Shown here: positions 1 through 9,695 of the stretch, one piece after another
Layout: each line of letters starts with the position of its first letter
Position numbering within the stretch: the stretch's first letter is position 1
NCBI GenBank assembly: GCA_001314865.1
Contig: LJZR01000008.1
Location: 62,001 to 126,000, forward strand
Direction of reading: 5' to 3'
DNA: 64,000 bases
From: Phormidesmis priestleyi Ana
GTDB lineage: Bacteria; Cyanobacteriota; Cyanobacteriia; Phormidesmidales; Phormidesmidaceae
Program-made: the position numbers and the translations under genes
The notes under the pieces: generated by a model
The model's database searches: none
What the model was told of the DNA's origin: nothing
What the model saw: only the letters and a program-made list of their open reading frames with translations

Positions 1-246
1 CAAAACACGTTGGTGGTGACCGAGCCTTGTCATGATGTGCCAGGATTGGTGGCGGGTGAGCATTTTGTGGCTTGTTCGCTGGCAGAGATGCCTGCAAAAA
101 TTGAATGGTTGCTGCGGGACCCGGTAGGACAGGCCGCTGCTGAGCGAATTCGGCAGGCGGGGCATAGAACCCTAAAGGAACAGTTTAGCGGGAGCCGGGT
201 AATGAGCCATGCACTGGCGCTAATCGCAGCAGGAGGAAACGCATGA
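1..246 (+). CDS. Glycosyltransferase, C-terminal fragment (cut by window edge)
   Basis: The open frame runs in from the left edge and stops at TGA 244-246, so only about 81 C-terminal residues are visible and the start lies outside. The segment TEPCHDVPGL followed by GEHF and a helical tail (EWLLRDPVGQAAAERIRQAG, then a final helix) resembles the end of a GT-B family 1/4 glycosyltransferase: the last nucleotide-sugar binding loop and the helix that packs back on the N-domain. The donor and acceptor cannot be read from this piece. The stop overlaps the next start (ATGA), so the two genes are translationally coupled in a surface-glycan operon. Confidence 0.6.
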   Translation, partial: QNTLVVTEPCHDVPGLVAGEHFVACSLAEMPAKIEWLLRDPVGQAAAERIRQAGHRTLKEQFSGSRVMSHALALIAAGGNA

Positions 247-1019
247 TGATTAGGCCGCATCCTCATCAGTTTGTTTTTTCTCAGAGTGGTTTACTGGCTA
301 GTCAGGTGACGGTTTGTATTAGCTTATACAACTACCGGCAGCATATTACTGAGACGCTAGAGTCGGTGTATCAACAAACTCATTTCGGCTTGGATTTGAT
401 TGTTGTCGAAGATTGCTCTACGGATGATTCTTTGGCAGTTGCAGAACGCTGGCTAAAGTCTCATGCGCTGCGATTTAATGAGGTTCGTTTGATTCGGCAT
501 GAGCAAAATCAGGGGCTGTCGGGCGCGCGTAATACGGCTGTGAGTGAGAGTAAAACGCCGTATGTGTTTGTGTTAGATGCGGATAATTTGCTTTATCCTC
601 GCTGTGTTGAGCGTTGTTTAGAAGCGTTAGAAGCGGATTCGCAGGCGGCGATGGCTTACCCGATTATTGAAAAGTTTGGTGAGGAGACGGGGCTGATGGG
701 GAATGTGGTGTGGAATCGCGATCGCTTTAAGCGCACAAACTGTATTGATGCAATGAGTCTGATTCGGAAAGAGTCGCTGATCGCTGTAGACGGCTACTCA
801 GAACTGGGTGCTGTTGGCCAGCTTGGATGGGAGGACTATCAGCTATGGTGCAAGTTTATTGATCAGGACTTTTATGGTGTGCCGGTGCCAGAGATTTTGG
901 CTCGCTATCGCACACACCATACTTCTATGCTAAATAGCATTAGCAACCGGCAAGGTAACATCGAACAGCTACATCAGGAGATGATGCAGCTTCATCCTTG
1001 GTTGGAGCTACCAGCTTGA
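243..1019 (+). CDS. Family 2 glycosyltransferase
   Basis: A 258-residue GT-A fold glycosyltransferase. The N-terminal nucleotide-binding strand is VTVCISLYNY, followed by VEDCSTDDS, and the metal-binding DxD equivalent is LDADN at about residues 110-114. The later WEDYQLW motif is the typical acceptor-side ED motif. No transmembrane segment is visible, so it is probably cytoplasmic or membrane-peripheral. A strong Shine-Dalgarno AGGAGG at 231-236 lies 6 nt before ATG 243; a second ATG at 246 is also possible. It overlaps the upstream glycosyltransferase by 4 bp. The sugar specificity is not predictable. Confidence 0.85.
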   Translation: MMIRPHPHQFVFSQSGLLASQVTVCISLYNYRQHITETLESVYQQTHFGLDLIVVEDCSTDDSLAVAERWLKSHALRFNEVRLIRHEQNQGLSGARNTAVSESKTPYVFVLDADNLLYPRCVERCLEALEADSQAAMAYPIIEKFGEETGLMGNVVWNRDRFKRTNCIDAMSLIRKESLIAVDGYSELGAVGQLGWEDYQLWCKFIDQDFYGVPVPEILARYRTHHTSMLNSISNRQGNIEQLHQEMMQLHPWLELPA

Positions 1020-1076
1020 TCACAAGAAAACCATATAGTAACCACTAAATTTTAGATATCTAACATTTTTTAAGAC

Positions 1077-2540
1077 ATGACTCATCCTAAAGAAACCTCT
1101 ATAAATCTTTCTCCTGAACAGAGCTTGTCTGAAAGTTCTAAGCTGCTTTTTCAGGATTTATCTTTTCAAGAATTGATTAAACAGGCAAAGGGCTTTGTAG
1201 AAAAGGAGCTGTGGGATGAGGCAATTACCAGCTATCAAAAGGCACTGGCGATTCAGCCAGTGCCACAGGCTTGGATATATTTGGCATTAGGGCCTTTGCT
1301 GGTAAGAAAAGGAAGGATTGATGAGGCAATTGAATGCTATAAACGGGCGATCGCGCTGAATCCAGAAGTCGATAAAACCTATACGCAGATGGGAATTGCT
1401 TTAGAAGAAAAGCAGCTCACTTCGGAAGCTATATCCAGCTATCACAAGGCGATAAAGCTCAATAGAGATCAACCGGCTTGGCTATACCAAAGACTGGCCA
1501 ATGCCTTACATCAGCGGGCAGTAGAAGACTATAATCAATCTGCCATTAACTACATGGCGGCTATGAGTTTACAAGACCGCTTTAGCAATTTTGATAAGGT
1601 AAGTAGTTTACTTCAGAAAACATCCAGCTCTTTAGAAGAACATACTGAACAGAGTATACAAACGCTTTGGAAAACTTTAGACACAAAAGAAAATACAGAA
1701 AATAGTGCAAGCTATGTATTTGCTAGACATCTGACAGAGTTTGGTTTTTTTGATCCAAATAATTCACCGGTTAATCCAGCAGGCTACTACTTTATAAATG
1801 AACGATTGAAAACAGTTTATTGCAGCATTCCGAAAAATGCCTGTACTCTTTTCAAAGCAATGCTGATAGACAACAGCGAGTTTAAAGACGAATTTGAAGC
1901 CTCGCGTAAAAGTGTCCATGAATTTATCAACCAAAAAATAGAAGATACAAGTGCAACTCATCTACTAGAATGCCTAGAATCAGACGAGTATTTTAAGTTT
2001 GTCGTTTTAAGGAACCCTTTTAGTAGAATTGTAAGCGGCTATTTGGATAAGTTTGCCAAGCACAGAATTCCAGAACTGTTTGTTCAGGAAATTATTCAAA
2101 ACGTGCAGGTTTATTTAGGTAAACCGGTAGATATTGAAAAGTCGATTACATTTACTCAGTTTGTAGATTATTTGACAAGAACACCCGATTACCTACTAAA
2201 CGATCACTGGCGGCCCCAACATAATTTTGTAGCACGGGTTAAGTTCGACTTCATTGGTCAGTTCGAAGCATTAGGTGACGTCATAGATTCTTTAGAAAAT
2301 AAGTTTGACATTAAAATTAGAAAAGAAGTTTCAAGTCACGTTACTCATTATCAACAATTCGATGGCCCATTGAGCTTTCATAACATTTATCCGCATAGCT
2401 TAAGAGAGCTAGGCGGTATGCCTAAACCGTCACAGCTTTTTACACCCGAGCTAATAATAAAAAGTAAAATTCGCTATAGACAAGACGTAGACCTCTATAA
2501 AAAACGGTTTAAGGATCTTCCTAATCCTATTAGCAAATAG
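1077..2540 (+). CDS. TPR-sulfotransferase fusion protein
   Basis: The protein has 487 residues. The first ~165 residues are tetratricopeptide repeats (AITSYQKALAIQP, AIECYKRAIALNPE, AISSYHKAIKLN). The C-terminal ~270 residues form a sulfotransferase domain of the carbohydrate (Sulfotransfer_2-like) type. Its PAPS 5'-phosphosulfate loop is IPKNACT and its 3'-phosphate motif is VLRNPFSRIVSGYLDKF, followed by an HWRPQ motif shared with the gene at 8473-9267. The expected reaction is sulfate transfer from PAPS to a hydroxyl or amino group of a glycan; this is a family inference. The TPR part probably docks the enzyme onto partners. Its position between glycosyltransferases supports glycan sulfation. 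There is no signal peptide. Confidence 0.8.
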   Translation: MTHPKETSINLSPEQSLSESSKLLFQDLSFQELIKQAKGFVEKELWDEAITSYQKALAIQPVPQAWIYLALGPLLVRKGRIDEAIECYKRAIALNPEVDKTYTQMGIALEEKQLTSEAISSYHKAIKLNRDQPAWLYQRLANALHQRAVEDYNQSAINYMAAMSLQDRFSNFDKVSSLLQKTSSSLEEHTEQSIQTLWKTLDTKENTENSASYVFARHLTEFGFFDPNNSPVNPAGYYFINERLKTVYCSIPKNACTLFKAMLIDNSEFKDEFEASRKSVHEFINQKIEDTSATHLLECLESDEYFKFVVLRNPFSRIVSGYLDKFAKHRIPELFVQEIIQNVQVYLGKPVDIEKSITFTQFVDYLTRTPDYLLNDHWRPQHNFVARVKFDFIGQFEALGDVIDSLENKFDIKIRKEVSSHVTHYQQFDGPLSFHNIYPHSLRELGGMPKPSQLFTPELIIKSKIRYRQDVDLYKKRFKDLPNPISK

Positions 2541-2642
2541 GATGTCGTACAGTTTTTATGAGCGGCTTAAAGAGAAGCTGATTAGGCTTAAAGGCAGACA
2601 AACTTTCCACTTTGATCAATTGTATCTTTGAGAACATTTTCT

Positions 2643-5600
2643 ATGATTACTCGTCACAAAAAGAAAAGCGATTCAGGTACAGTTGTGTCAACTAATCCAA
2701 GTGACTATCAAGAAAAGATACAGCAATTGTTAGCCAAAAAAGAATTTAATTCGGCGCTCACGCTTTGTCATGCGGCTATTGATGCGATTCCTGACGGTGA
2801 GCAGCCTGATTGGCAGGTTCAAAGTTGGCTAGGTGATGCTCTTTTAGGGTTAGGAAGGTGGGAGGAAGCGATAAGTCTGTATAGGAGTGCTTTGACGATA
2901 AGACCGAATACCGCTGATACTTATCGCAAAATGGCGATCGCACTGTCTCAATTAGGTCGATTAGGGGAAGCAGACAACAGCTATGCTCAGTTTCTTAAAA
3001 AAGAACCTGATTTCAAAGCAAAAATTGCCAATGATTTTGTCGCACAAAGGCAGGCAGGCGACTTTTTCTTTAGACAAAACAAGTTTCAGGCTGCTGCTGA
3101 TGCTTATAAACAGGCAATCGCGATTGAACCTAACGATGGCTGGACGTACATCAATTTAGGCAGAGTTTTACATCACACGGGGCTAGAAAAAGCAGCCATA
3201 TCGACGCTTCGAAAAGCGATTGAAATTAACAATCAAAATTCTTTGGCTTATTATCATCTTTCTACTATTTTATTAGCTCAAAAAGAATACAAGGCTGCAC
3301 AACAATGTTGTCAACAGGCGATTGATCTAGAGCCTAACGGTAACTTGCTGAAAAATCTGTTGGCAGAAATTAACTTAGCAGCTAATAGTCAGCAAAGTAA
3401 AGCGATAACAACAATAACGGAAAAAGAACCTGTTAGCGCTACATCCGCTAGCGAAGTGGTGGCCGTTATTGAAACCCAACCCCTGAGGTTGGAGCCATTT
3501 CAGGTTCAGTATAGTCAGGGGCAACAGTTGTTTGCTGAGGGGCGTTTTGAAGACGCGCACATTGCCTATAGGAATGCTGTAAAACTCAATCCTGACTTTT
3601 ATGTAGCTTACTGCGGTTTAGGAAATGCGCTCTTTGAACTCAATAAATTTGCGGAAGCGGCTTTGGCCTATCAACAAGCGTTAGCATTGCAACCCCGCCT
3701 ACCACATGTGTCTGATAAGCTCAATCGAGCTGTGCAAAAGCAACATGAGCAGCAACCCGTACCTATTAAGCAGTGTCTAGAAGCCCTATCGAAAGATTTT
3801 CAAAGCGCTGCTTTGCGAGTGGCCTTAGCCGATGCTTTTTATCGTTATAGCTATGTTGATGATGCTATCAGCCAGTATCAAACAGCGATCGCACTTATGC
3901 CCGCAAATACTTCGGCTTCTGTTGCTTCAGCGATACAGCAAAAATTGGAGCAGGCGATCGCCCGCAGAGAACGGCTTCATCAGGCTTTTTATAGTCCAAC
4001 GGTAGTGCCCGCAGATTATGCAGCTTGGGTTCTCGAAAGTGCACCGGAGCTGGAGCATTTATCGATCATGCCTGCGGCGGTATGCAACTTCAAGTATCAG
4101 CCTGTTATTAGCATTCTAGTACCTACTTATAATCCGCCAGAATCTGCTCTACGAGAGATGATTCAGTCTGTGCTGGATCAAATTTATCCCTACTGGGAGC
4201 TGTGCATTGCTGACGATTGTTCGACTCAACCTCATGTTAGAAGCATCATTGAAGAATACGCCCGGTTGGACAGTCGCATTAAGCCCGTATTTAGAACCCA
4301 AAATGGCCACATTTCAGCTGCGTCTAATTCAGCTGCGACTATCGCCACAGGAGAATTTATCTCTCTTCTCGACCACGACGATGAGTTAACGCCCGATGCC
4401 CTGTATGAAGTCGTTTCGCTCATCAACCAACATCCCGACGCAGATATGATCTATTCGGATGAAGATAAGCGATTGCTAACTGGAGAACGCGCCGACCCCT
4501 ATTTCAAACCCGACTGGAGCCCAGACACCTTTCTATCTAGAATGTACGTATGTCACTTGGGCACCTACCGGCGGCGCATTTTTGAACGGATAGGCGGATT
4601 CCGCCTGGGCTTTGAGGGCAGTCAAGACTACGATTTGGTTTTACGCTTCACAGAGAAAACCCAGAATATCTTTCATATTCCTAAAGTTTTGTACCACTGG
4701 AGAGTGATTGAATCCTCAGTCACTAGCGGCGCAGAAGCCAAGCCCTATGCCTACAAAGCGGCGATTAAAGCCCTAACCGAAGCGCTGGTAAGACGCGGTG
4801 AGCACGGACGCATCGAAATGAATCCGCAGGTACCCGGCATCTATATACCTAGATACGAGATCAAAGACTACAAGCTCGTCAGCATTATTATCCCAACGCG
4901 CAACTTAGGGAATGTGTTAGATACCTGCTTGCGATCTATTTTCGAAAAAACCACTTATCCCAACTACGAAATTATCCTGCTTGACAACGGCAGCGACGAG
5001 CCAGAGACGCTGGCGCTGATTCAGCGGTGGAAAAACAGAGCGCCAGTGCGGTTTCAACATATCCTCTATGACGTTCCGTTTAACTACTCGAAAATCAACA
5101 ACTATGCTGCAAGTCGCGCCACAGGTGACTACTTTCTGTTTTTGAATAATGATACCGAGATTATTACACCCGGCTGGATAGAGGGTATGGTTGAGCAGGC
5201 TCAAAGATCTAGCATTGGGGCTGTGGGCGCAAAAATGTACTACGAAGACGATACGCTTCAGCATGGCGGGGTCGTTCTAGGAATTGGTGACGCGGCAGGA
5301 CATAGCCACAGACATGCGCACAGAGATGATTTTGGCTATGTCGGGCAGCTTATTGCGCTCAATAACTATTCAGCCGTTACAGCAGCCTGTCTGATGTGTC
5401 GCCGGGATGTTTTTGAGTCTGTTGGCGGATTTGAAGAAGCCTTAGGAGTTGCCTTTAACGACGTAGAGCTGTGTATCAAGATACAGAATGCAGGATATAG
5501 AAACGTTTGGCTGCCTCATGTAGAGCTTTACCACTACGAGTCTAAAAGCAGAGGCTATGAAGATACGCCCGAGAAGATAGCGAGGCTTCAGCGAGAGGCC

Positions 5601-6569
5601 AAAATCTTGCGAGCAAAGTGGGGAGAGGTTATTGACAACGATCCTTGCTACAACCTTAACTTAACCAGGGCAAGAGAAGACTATTCTATCAAAGCCGTTT
5701 TTTGTGGCGATGTAGTGGAGGTCAATCAGGCGGTGTTAGCGCAGGGATCACCGGTATTAAAAAGCTGGCTCGATTCACCTCAAGTCGGCAGATTCACTGC
5801 TGTTACGCAGATTTCTGGTTGGGTGATCGGCAAAACATGTGCGGTTAAGGAGGTAGAGGTGGTTGCCAGCGGTCTGGTAATGGGTTCAACGACTGACATT
5901 CACCCAAGAGCCGATGTCGCCGCTGTCTATCCAAACTCAGAGTTTTCTCTAGATTCTGGGTTTCGAGTTCAGTGCAATCTATTAGAACTCCCACCAGATA
6001 CTAAGTTAGATGTCATCGTGACGCTCGCCGATGGCAGTGTCGTCCAGATTGCCAGCTTTCAGATTAGGGGCGATAAGAAAGCTGGAGGGGCACTTAGTCA
6101 ACATACCCATTACCGACAGCAGGTCAAACCAGCTTTTGGAAAAGCCAAAGCCAAACTGTCAACAGCTAGTTTCCAAGAAATGATTGCCCTGCAGAAGCAA
6201 CTGGTCTCTGTGAGTGACGTTTCAATCAGGTATGATGAATCTCAAATTTTTAAGTCGCATATTGACTCACCTAAACCCTGCAATGACGTAAAAAACATCA
6301 ACATTTCAGGATGGATTTTGAGCGTACGGCACGAGGTGGAGTCTATTGGAATATTCCAAGATGAGACGGCCTTAAAGATTGTGAATGTGGATGTTCCTCG
6401 TGTAGATGTTGCCAGCATTTATCCCAACATTATTGGCTCAGAGCAATGCGGCTTTCATGCTCAGATAGAGGCAAAAGAAATAGCGGCGAACTGCTCTCAG
6501 CTTAAGGTCAAAGGGCTACTTGACAGAAACTGGCTAGAAATAAGCACCATTGAGCTTAGCCGCCGATAG
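2643..6569 (+). CDS. TPR protein with two GT2 glycosyltransferase domains and a duplicated C-terminal module
   Basis: A protein of about 1308 residues. The order is: TPRs over residues ~10-370 (several A.Y..A...P.. units); a linker; a first GT2 domain from ~486 (ISILVPTYN, IADDCST, LLDHDDE as DxD); a second GT2 domain from ~745 (VSIIIPTRN, LLDNGSDE, FLNNDTE); then two similar ~110-residue modules starting near 1042 and 1205, each with DSP, ISGW(V/I)L, PR(A)DVA.(V/I)YPN and a GF motif. It is probably a bifunctional enzyme building a repeating glycan. ATG 2643 is preferred over an in-frame TTG at 2628. It follows the TPR-sulfotransferase on the same strand. Confidence 0.85.
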   Translation: MITRHKKKSDSGTVVSTNPSDYQEKIQQLLAKKEFNSALTLCHAAIDAIPDGEQPDWQVQSWLGDALLGLGRWEEAISLYRSALTIRPNTADTYRKMAIALSQLGRLGEADNSYAQFLKKEPDFKAKIANDFVAQRQAGDFFFRQNKFQAAADAYKQAIAIEPNDGWTYINLGRVLHHTGLEKAAISTLRKAIEINNQNSLAYYHLSTILLAQKEYKAAQQCCQQAIDLEPNGNLLKNLLAEINLAANSQQSKAITTITEKEPVSATSASEVVAVIETQPLRLEPFQVQYSQGQQLFAEGRFEDAHIAYRNAVKLNPDFYVAYCGLGNALFELNKFAEAALAYQQALALQPRLPHVSDKLNRAVQKQHEQQPVPIKQCLEALSKDFQSAALRVALADAFYRYSYVDDAISQYQTAIALMPANTSASVASAIQQKLEQAIARRERLHQAFYSPTVVPADYAAWVLESAPELEHLSIMPAAVCNFKYQPVISILVPTYNPPESALREMIQSVLDQIYPYWELCIADDCSTQPHVRSIIEEYARLDSRIKPVFRTQNGHISAASNSAATIATGEFISLLDHDDELTPDALYEVVSLINQHPDADMIYSDEDKRLLTGERADPYFKPDWSPDTFLSRMYVCHLGTYRRRIFERIGGFRLGFEGSQDYDLVLRFTEKTQNIFHIPKVLYHWRVIESSVTSGAEAKPYAYKAAIKALTEALVRRGEHGRIEMNPQVPGIYIPRYEIKDYKLVSIIIPTRNLGNVLDTCLRSIFEKTTYPNYEIILLDNGSDEPETLALIQRWKNRAPVRFQHILYDVPFNYSKINNYAASRATGDYFLFLNNDTEIITPGWIEGMVEQAQRSSIGAVGAKMYYEDDTLQHGGVVLGIGDAAGHSHRHAHRDDFGYVGQLIALNNYSAVTAACLMCRRDVFESVGGFEEALGVAFNDVELCIKIQNAGYRNVWLPHVELYHYESKSRGYEDTPEKIARLQREAKILRAKWGEVIDNDPCYNLNLTRAREDYSIKAVFCGDVVEVNQAVLAQGSPVLKSWLDSPQVGRFTAVTQISGWVIGKTCAVKEVEVVASGLVMGSTTDIHPRADVAAVYPNSEFSLDSGFRVQCNLLELPPDTKLDVIVTLADGSVVQIASFQIRGDKKAGGALSQHTHYRQQVKPAFGKAKAKLSTASFQEMIALQKQLVSVSDVSIRYDESQIFKSHIDSPKPCNDVKNINISGWILSVRHEVESIGIFQDETALKIVNVDVPRVDVASIYPNIIGSEQCGFHAQIEAKEIAANCSQLKVKGLLDRNWLEISTIELSRR

Positions 6570-6720
6570 CCACTGCTATGAAGTAAGCACTATGAAGCAC
6601 AGTCAGAGCATAAATGTATAAATCAACATCAATAGATGTACTATGGTAAGCCTGAGGTGCATTCATCTCATTAGAGATCATATAGGCAACTAGGCAACGC
6701 AGCCAGCTGATAGCCTACAA

Positions 6721-7494
6721 ATGTTTCCTGAGTCAGTTATAAACAAAAATATTATGAAGAAAAAGGTATTTTTTATTCACGTTCCTAAAACTGCGGGCTC
6801 TTCCTTTAACGCTTTTCTGGCTGAAAATTTGGTAGGTGATGCTCACTGCGAAAAGTATCTAGATCTTCAGGCGCGTACTTTTCGGAACCCAGTCAAAATA
6901 AGAGAGTTTGACTATATATCTGGTCACTTAAACTTTACCGATTTTCAGGCTAACGGTTTCAATAGAAACGACTATTTTATGATGACTATCCTGAGAGATC
7001 CGGTTAAGCAGCTGATCTCCCACATTAATTGGGTTATTCATATCTTTGATGTTGGAGAGGATTTTTTTAAGGGTCATCCAAAAATTATTCAGGATATGTC
7101 GTTAGAGCTTAGATCTTTAGACCTCAACGATCCTGCTCAGCTTATTCCAGCACTTCAAAAACATGCAGGCCTTTTTCAGAATAATCAGGCCAAATATTTT
7201 CGCGATGAGCAGGGACGTTTTGACGCTCAAATAGCAATTGACAACATCACAACGCTTGACTTGGTCGGGCTGACTGAAGAATACGAAAGCAGTGTACGAA
7301 AGTTCATTGCTATGAACGACTGCGAGATGGCGTTTAGCCTGCACAGAAAAAATAGAAATTTGAAATATCGGTTAAAGCCTGAAACTTTACTCAGCAACAA
7401 AGAGGTTAAGCATTTTATGGAAAATTATAACAAAATAGATGCTGAGATCTATATGTTTGCAAAGCAGCATTTTAAATCGCTAGCTCGGGTTTAA
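6721..7494 (+). CDS. Sulfotransferase family protein
   Basis: A 257-residue protein with the PAPS-binding loop FFIHVPKTAGSSFNAF near the N-terminus and the 3'-phosphate motif TILRDPVKQLISHINWV, typical of Sulfotransfer_2-type carbohydrate sulfotransferases. An ISGHLNF segment between them corresponds to the acceptor-side GH motif. The N-terminal 11 residues before a second Met (6754, directly preceding the first strand) look dispensable, and neither start has a good ribosome-binding site, so 6754 may be the true start. Expected role: 3'-phosphoadenylyl-sulfate-dependent sulfation of a polysaccharide assembled by the neighbouring glycosyltransferases. Confidence 0.75.
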   Translation: MFPESVINKNIMKKKVFFIHVPKTAGSSFNAFLAENLVGDAHCEKYLDLQARTFRNPVKIREFDYISGHLNFTDFQANGFNRNDYFMMTILRDPVKQLISHINWVIHIFDVGEDFFKGHPKIIQDMSLELRSLDLNDPAQLIPALQKHAGLFQNNQAKYFRDEQGRFDAQIAIDNITTLDLVGLTEEYESSVRKFIAMNDCEMAFSLHRKNRNLKYRLKPETLLSNKEVKHFMENYNKIDAEIYMFAKQHFKSLARV

Positions 7495-7682
7495 CTTTTA
7501 GTAGTATTGAGATTATCAAGATTCAGGGTATATTTTCAGCGTTCAGATATAGTTCAAAATATTAACGGTTCTGGGCTATATAGCTCAAAGCACAATCTGA
7601 GATATTGGGTCTTCTACGCTGTGCAATTTTGCATCATACGCAGTCATTCCGAGAAGAAAGATAACCTTTGTAGGAGATAATT

Positions 7683-8468
7683 GTGAACAGTAAAGCATTT
7701 GATGAGAAAATAATCGGCACCCCGAGCCCATCAGACCGCCTTTTATACGAGTTTAAAGAGGGTTCCGGGCGTCGGGGATTTAATAGTCTGAAGCCAAAGT
7801 TTTTCAACCATGGAGGTCATTGGAGGTATTTTGCTGAAAACGCTAACTTTCAGGGTTGCAACTTTTTAGAGATTGGCTCTAGAGAAGTGACTGGAGTTTC
7901 AAAACGTTCGAAGTTTATACCTTTAGCTTCCTATACAGGTCTTGACGTTTTGCCCGGTCATAATGTGGACGTTGTTGGAGATGCGCATCGACTTAGCTCA
8001 CATTTTAAGAAATCTACTTTTGACTACATCTACTCCACTGCGGTTTTTGAGCATCTGGCAATGCCGTGGGTTGTTGTAGAGGAAATCAGCAAGATTTTGA
8101 AGGTAGGTGGAATCGTTGGAATTGAAACTCACTTTTCTCATAGTGAGCATGAGGCACCATGGCATTTCTTTCAATTTAATGAACATGGTTTAAGATGCCT
8201 ATTCTGTCCTGAGCTTGGTTTCGAAGTGCTAGATTCCGGAATGGAAACACCTCTTGTAGGAAGGTTTTCTATTGACTCCCCTCAGCAAAAAGTTGGACAC
8301 CCTGTGTATAGTCTTTTCTGTCATTCTAGTGTGCTTGTCAGAAAAACATCTGATGTAGATTTATCCTCTTGGGATTGGAGAATCTGCCTTGAGAGATTAT
8401 TTGATGAATCTATGTATCCCTCGAATACTGGAATCCATGCGCAACAACAGGCTCTTAGTCCAGTGTAG
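7683..8468 (+). CDS. SAM-dependent class I methyltransferase
   Basis: A 261-residue protein. The glycine-rich SAM loop is FLEIGSREVTG, followed by YTGLDVLPG (acidic residue for ribose), GDAHRL, and FDYIYSTAVFEHL, which matches the Methyltransf_11 pattern. LKVGGIVGIET is post-motif III. The GTG start at 7683 has GTAGGAGATAA immediately upstream, a good ribosome-binding site. In this locus it may O-methylate sugars or a glycan terminus, but the substrate is inference only. It is convergent with the sulfotransferase gene at 8473, only 4 bp away. Confidence 0.75.
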   Translation: MNSKAFDEKIIGTPSPSDRLLYEFKEGSGRRGFNSLKPKFFNHGGHWRYFAENANFQGCNFLEIGSREVTGVSKRSKFIPLASYTGLDVLPGHNVDVVGDAHRLSSHFKKSTFDYIYSTAVFEHLAMPWVVVEEISKILKVGGIVGIETHFSHSEHEAPWHFFQFNEHGLRCLFCPELGFEVLDSGMETPLVGRFSIDSPQQKVGHPVYSLFCHSSVLVRKTSDVDLSSWDWRICLERLFDESMYPSNTGIHAQQQALSPV

Positions 8469-8472
8469 TCTA

Positions 8473-9267
8473 CTAGGAAAACATCAAGTTTTCGGTGCCA
8501 AAAAGCTGGCTGTAGAGTTCGAGGTCTGCTTTGTAGTGCTGGCTAACGACATCTATGAGTTTGTCGGTGTAAAGGGCTTTGGGGGCGGGGCATTGTCCAG
8601 CGGCCTTCAATGCTCTGATTTCGTCAGGTGGGGTAGTGGCAAAATTGCCTTCGTACAGGAGCGTGAGCCCGTCTATGCCATGACGAGTAAGCGGACGGGC
8701 ATCAACGATGGTGAGATTTATTTTTTCTTGTAGGGTGGTAATGGCAGTAGGGAACTGTTCTAGACAAAAGTAGTCGTCGTATTGCTTATACACCAAAAAA
8801 TCAACCTGGGGTCGCCAGTGAATGTTGCCTCTGCGGATGGGGGGCCGGGTAAGAGAAAGAATGAACCGCTCAAAGGTGAGAGCTTCTATTTCAATTTCTC
8901 TTTTGAGCAAGTCGAGGAGGTTCCAGGCGTCTAGGTCTCTACCAACAATTTTGTCTAGATAAACGCTGGCTAGTCTGGCATAGGGGCAGCGAAGGACTGT
9001 GAAGGTGTAGCTAGCGGTGATGAGGCTAGGAAGGTCTGCTCTGAAGGTTTGATTATTCTGGTGAATCCAGTTGAAGTCTGCGGTAGATTCTATGCAACCG
9101 TTGGCAATGGCGAGAGAAAGCCGTAGGGTAGAACAGGCATTTTTGGGAATGAAGGTGTAGATAGCGTTGCTGGCATAGAATTGCAAGGCATAGCTAGAGG
9201 CAAACCTATGGTCAGGATTGTTGGGCAGTGGCCCATAGGTTTGCGTCGCGTAGTTAAGAACTCTCAT
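8473..9267 (-). CDS. Sulfotransferase-like protein
   Basis: A 264-residue protein. The 5'-PSB loop is FIPKNACSTLRLSL and the 3'-PB motif is VLRCPYARLASVYLDKIVG, followed by HWRPQ and a C-terminal QCPAPK...LY..D motif. It is clearly paralogous to the C-terminal domain of the gene at 1077-2540, sharing IPKNAC, S.YLDK, HWRPQ and the terminal LY...F. The C-terminal stretch IRALKAAGQCPAPK is also found, degraded and frameshifted, at about 18.92-19.11 kb. ATG 9267 starts a compact protein with no signal peptide. Expected to sulfate a glycan; the acceptor is unknown. Confidence 0.75.
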   Translation of the reverse strand: MRVLNYATQTYGPLPNNPDHRFASSYALQFYASNAIYTFIPKNACSTLRLSLAIANGCIESTADFNWIHQNNQTFRADLPSLITASYTFTVLRCPYARLASVYLDKIVGRDLDAWNLLDLLKREIEIEALTFERFILSLTRPPIRRGNIHWRPQVDFLVYKQYDDYFCLEQFPTAITTLQEKINLTIVDARPLTRHGIDGLTLLYEGNFATTPPDEIRALKAAGQCPAPKALYTDKLIDVVSQHYKADLELYSQLFGTENLMFS

Positions 9268-9300
9268 AGGCTAAATACTTTGTATTTGACTGCCTGAAGT

Positions 9301-9582
9301 CTATCTAGTACTTCTTTGAAGGAGCCAGAATATGAGAAATAAAATTAGGGGGATCGCTAGAAGAACAATGGCTAGGAACTTGATTCCTTCTATATATAAG
9401 AAGACGCCACCTGCAAGGTAGGGAATTAGGCAGAGGGAGACGAAAATGATGCGCGATCGCAAACTTGTAAAAATAGTAGAGTAGTCTTTACTGGTGTCTA
9501 TTCTTCCTTTTCCTTTGTTATTAGGGATAGGATCTCTTGTCCCTTGGTGGAGACGGTTTTTAGAAATAGGATCATCGCTCAC
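9301..9582 (-). CDS. Small two-helix membrane protein, unknown function
   Basis: A 93-residue protein starting at GTG 9582. The first ~45 residues are polar (SKNRLHQGTRDPIPNNKGKG). Two hydrophobic helices follow, roughly residues 46-63 (IIFVSLCLIPYLAGGVFLY) and 69-88 (FLAIVLLAIPLILFLIFWLL), ending in RSTR. The domain is not recognised. It lies 33 bp upstream of the sulfotransferase gene 8473-9267 on the same strand and may be co-transcribed with it. Confidence 0.5.
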   Translation of the reverse strand: MSDDPISKNRLHQGTRDPIPNNKGKGRIDTSKDYSTIFTSLRSRIIFVSLCLIPYLAGGVFLYIEGIKFLAIVLLAIPLILFLIFWLLQRSTR

Positions 9583-9695
9583 AGTAGTATGCTCATCGCA
9601 TGTAATCCTCTAATCACTTGAGTGCTGTAAAATTCTAAAAGCTCTGAATACCAAGTCTTGAAGGGCTAGGTTAAGATGAAGTTTCTAAATTTTGG

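Noticed and set aside
4917-5264. 115-residue minus-strand frame
   Set aside because: It lies fully inside the second GT2 domain of the double glycosyltransferase and has no recognisable motif.
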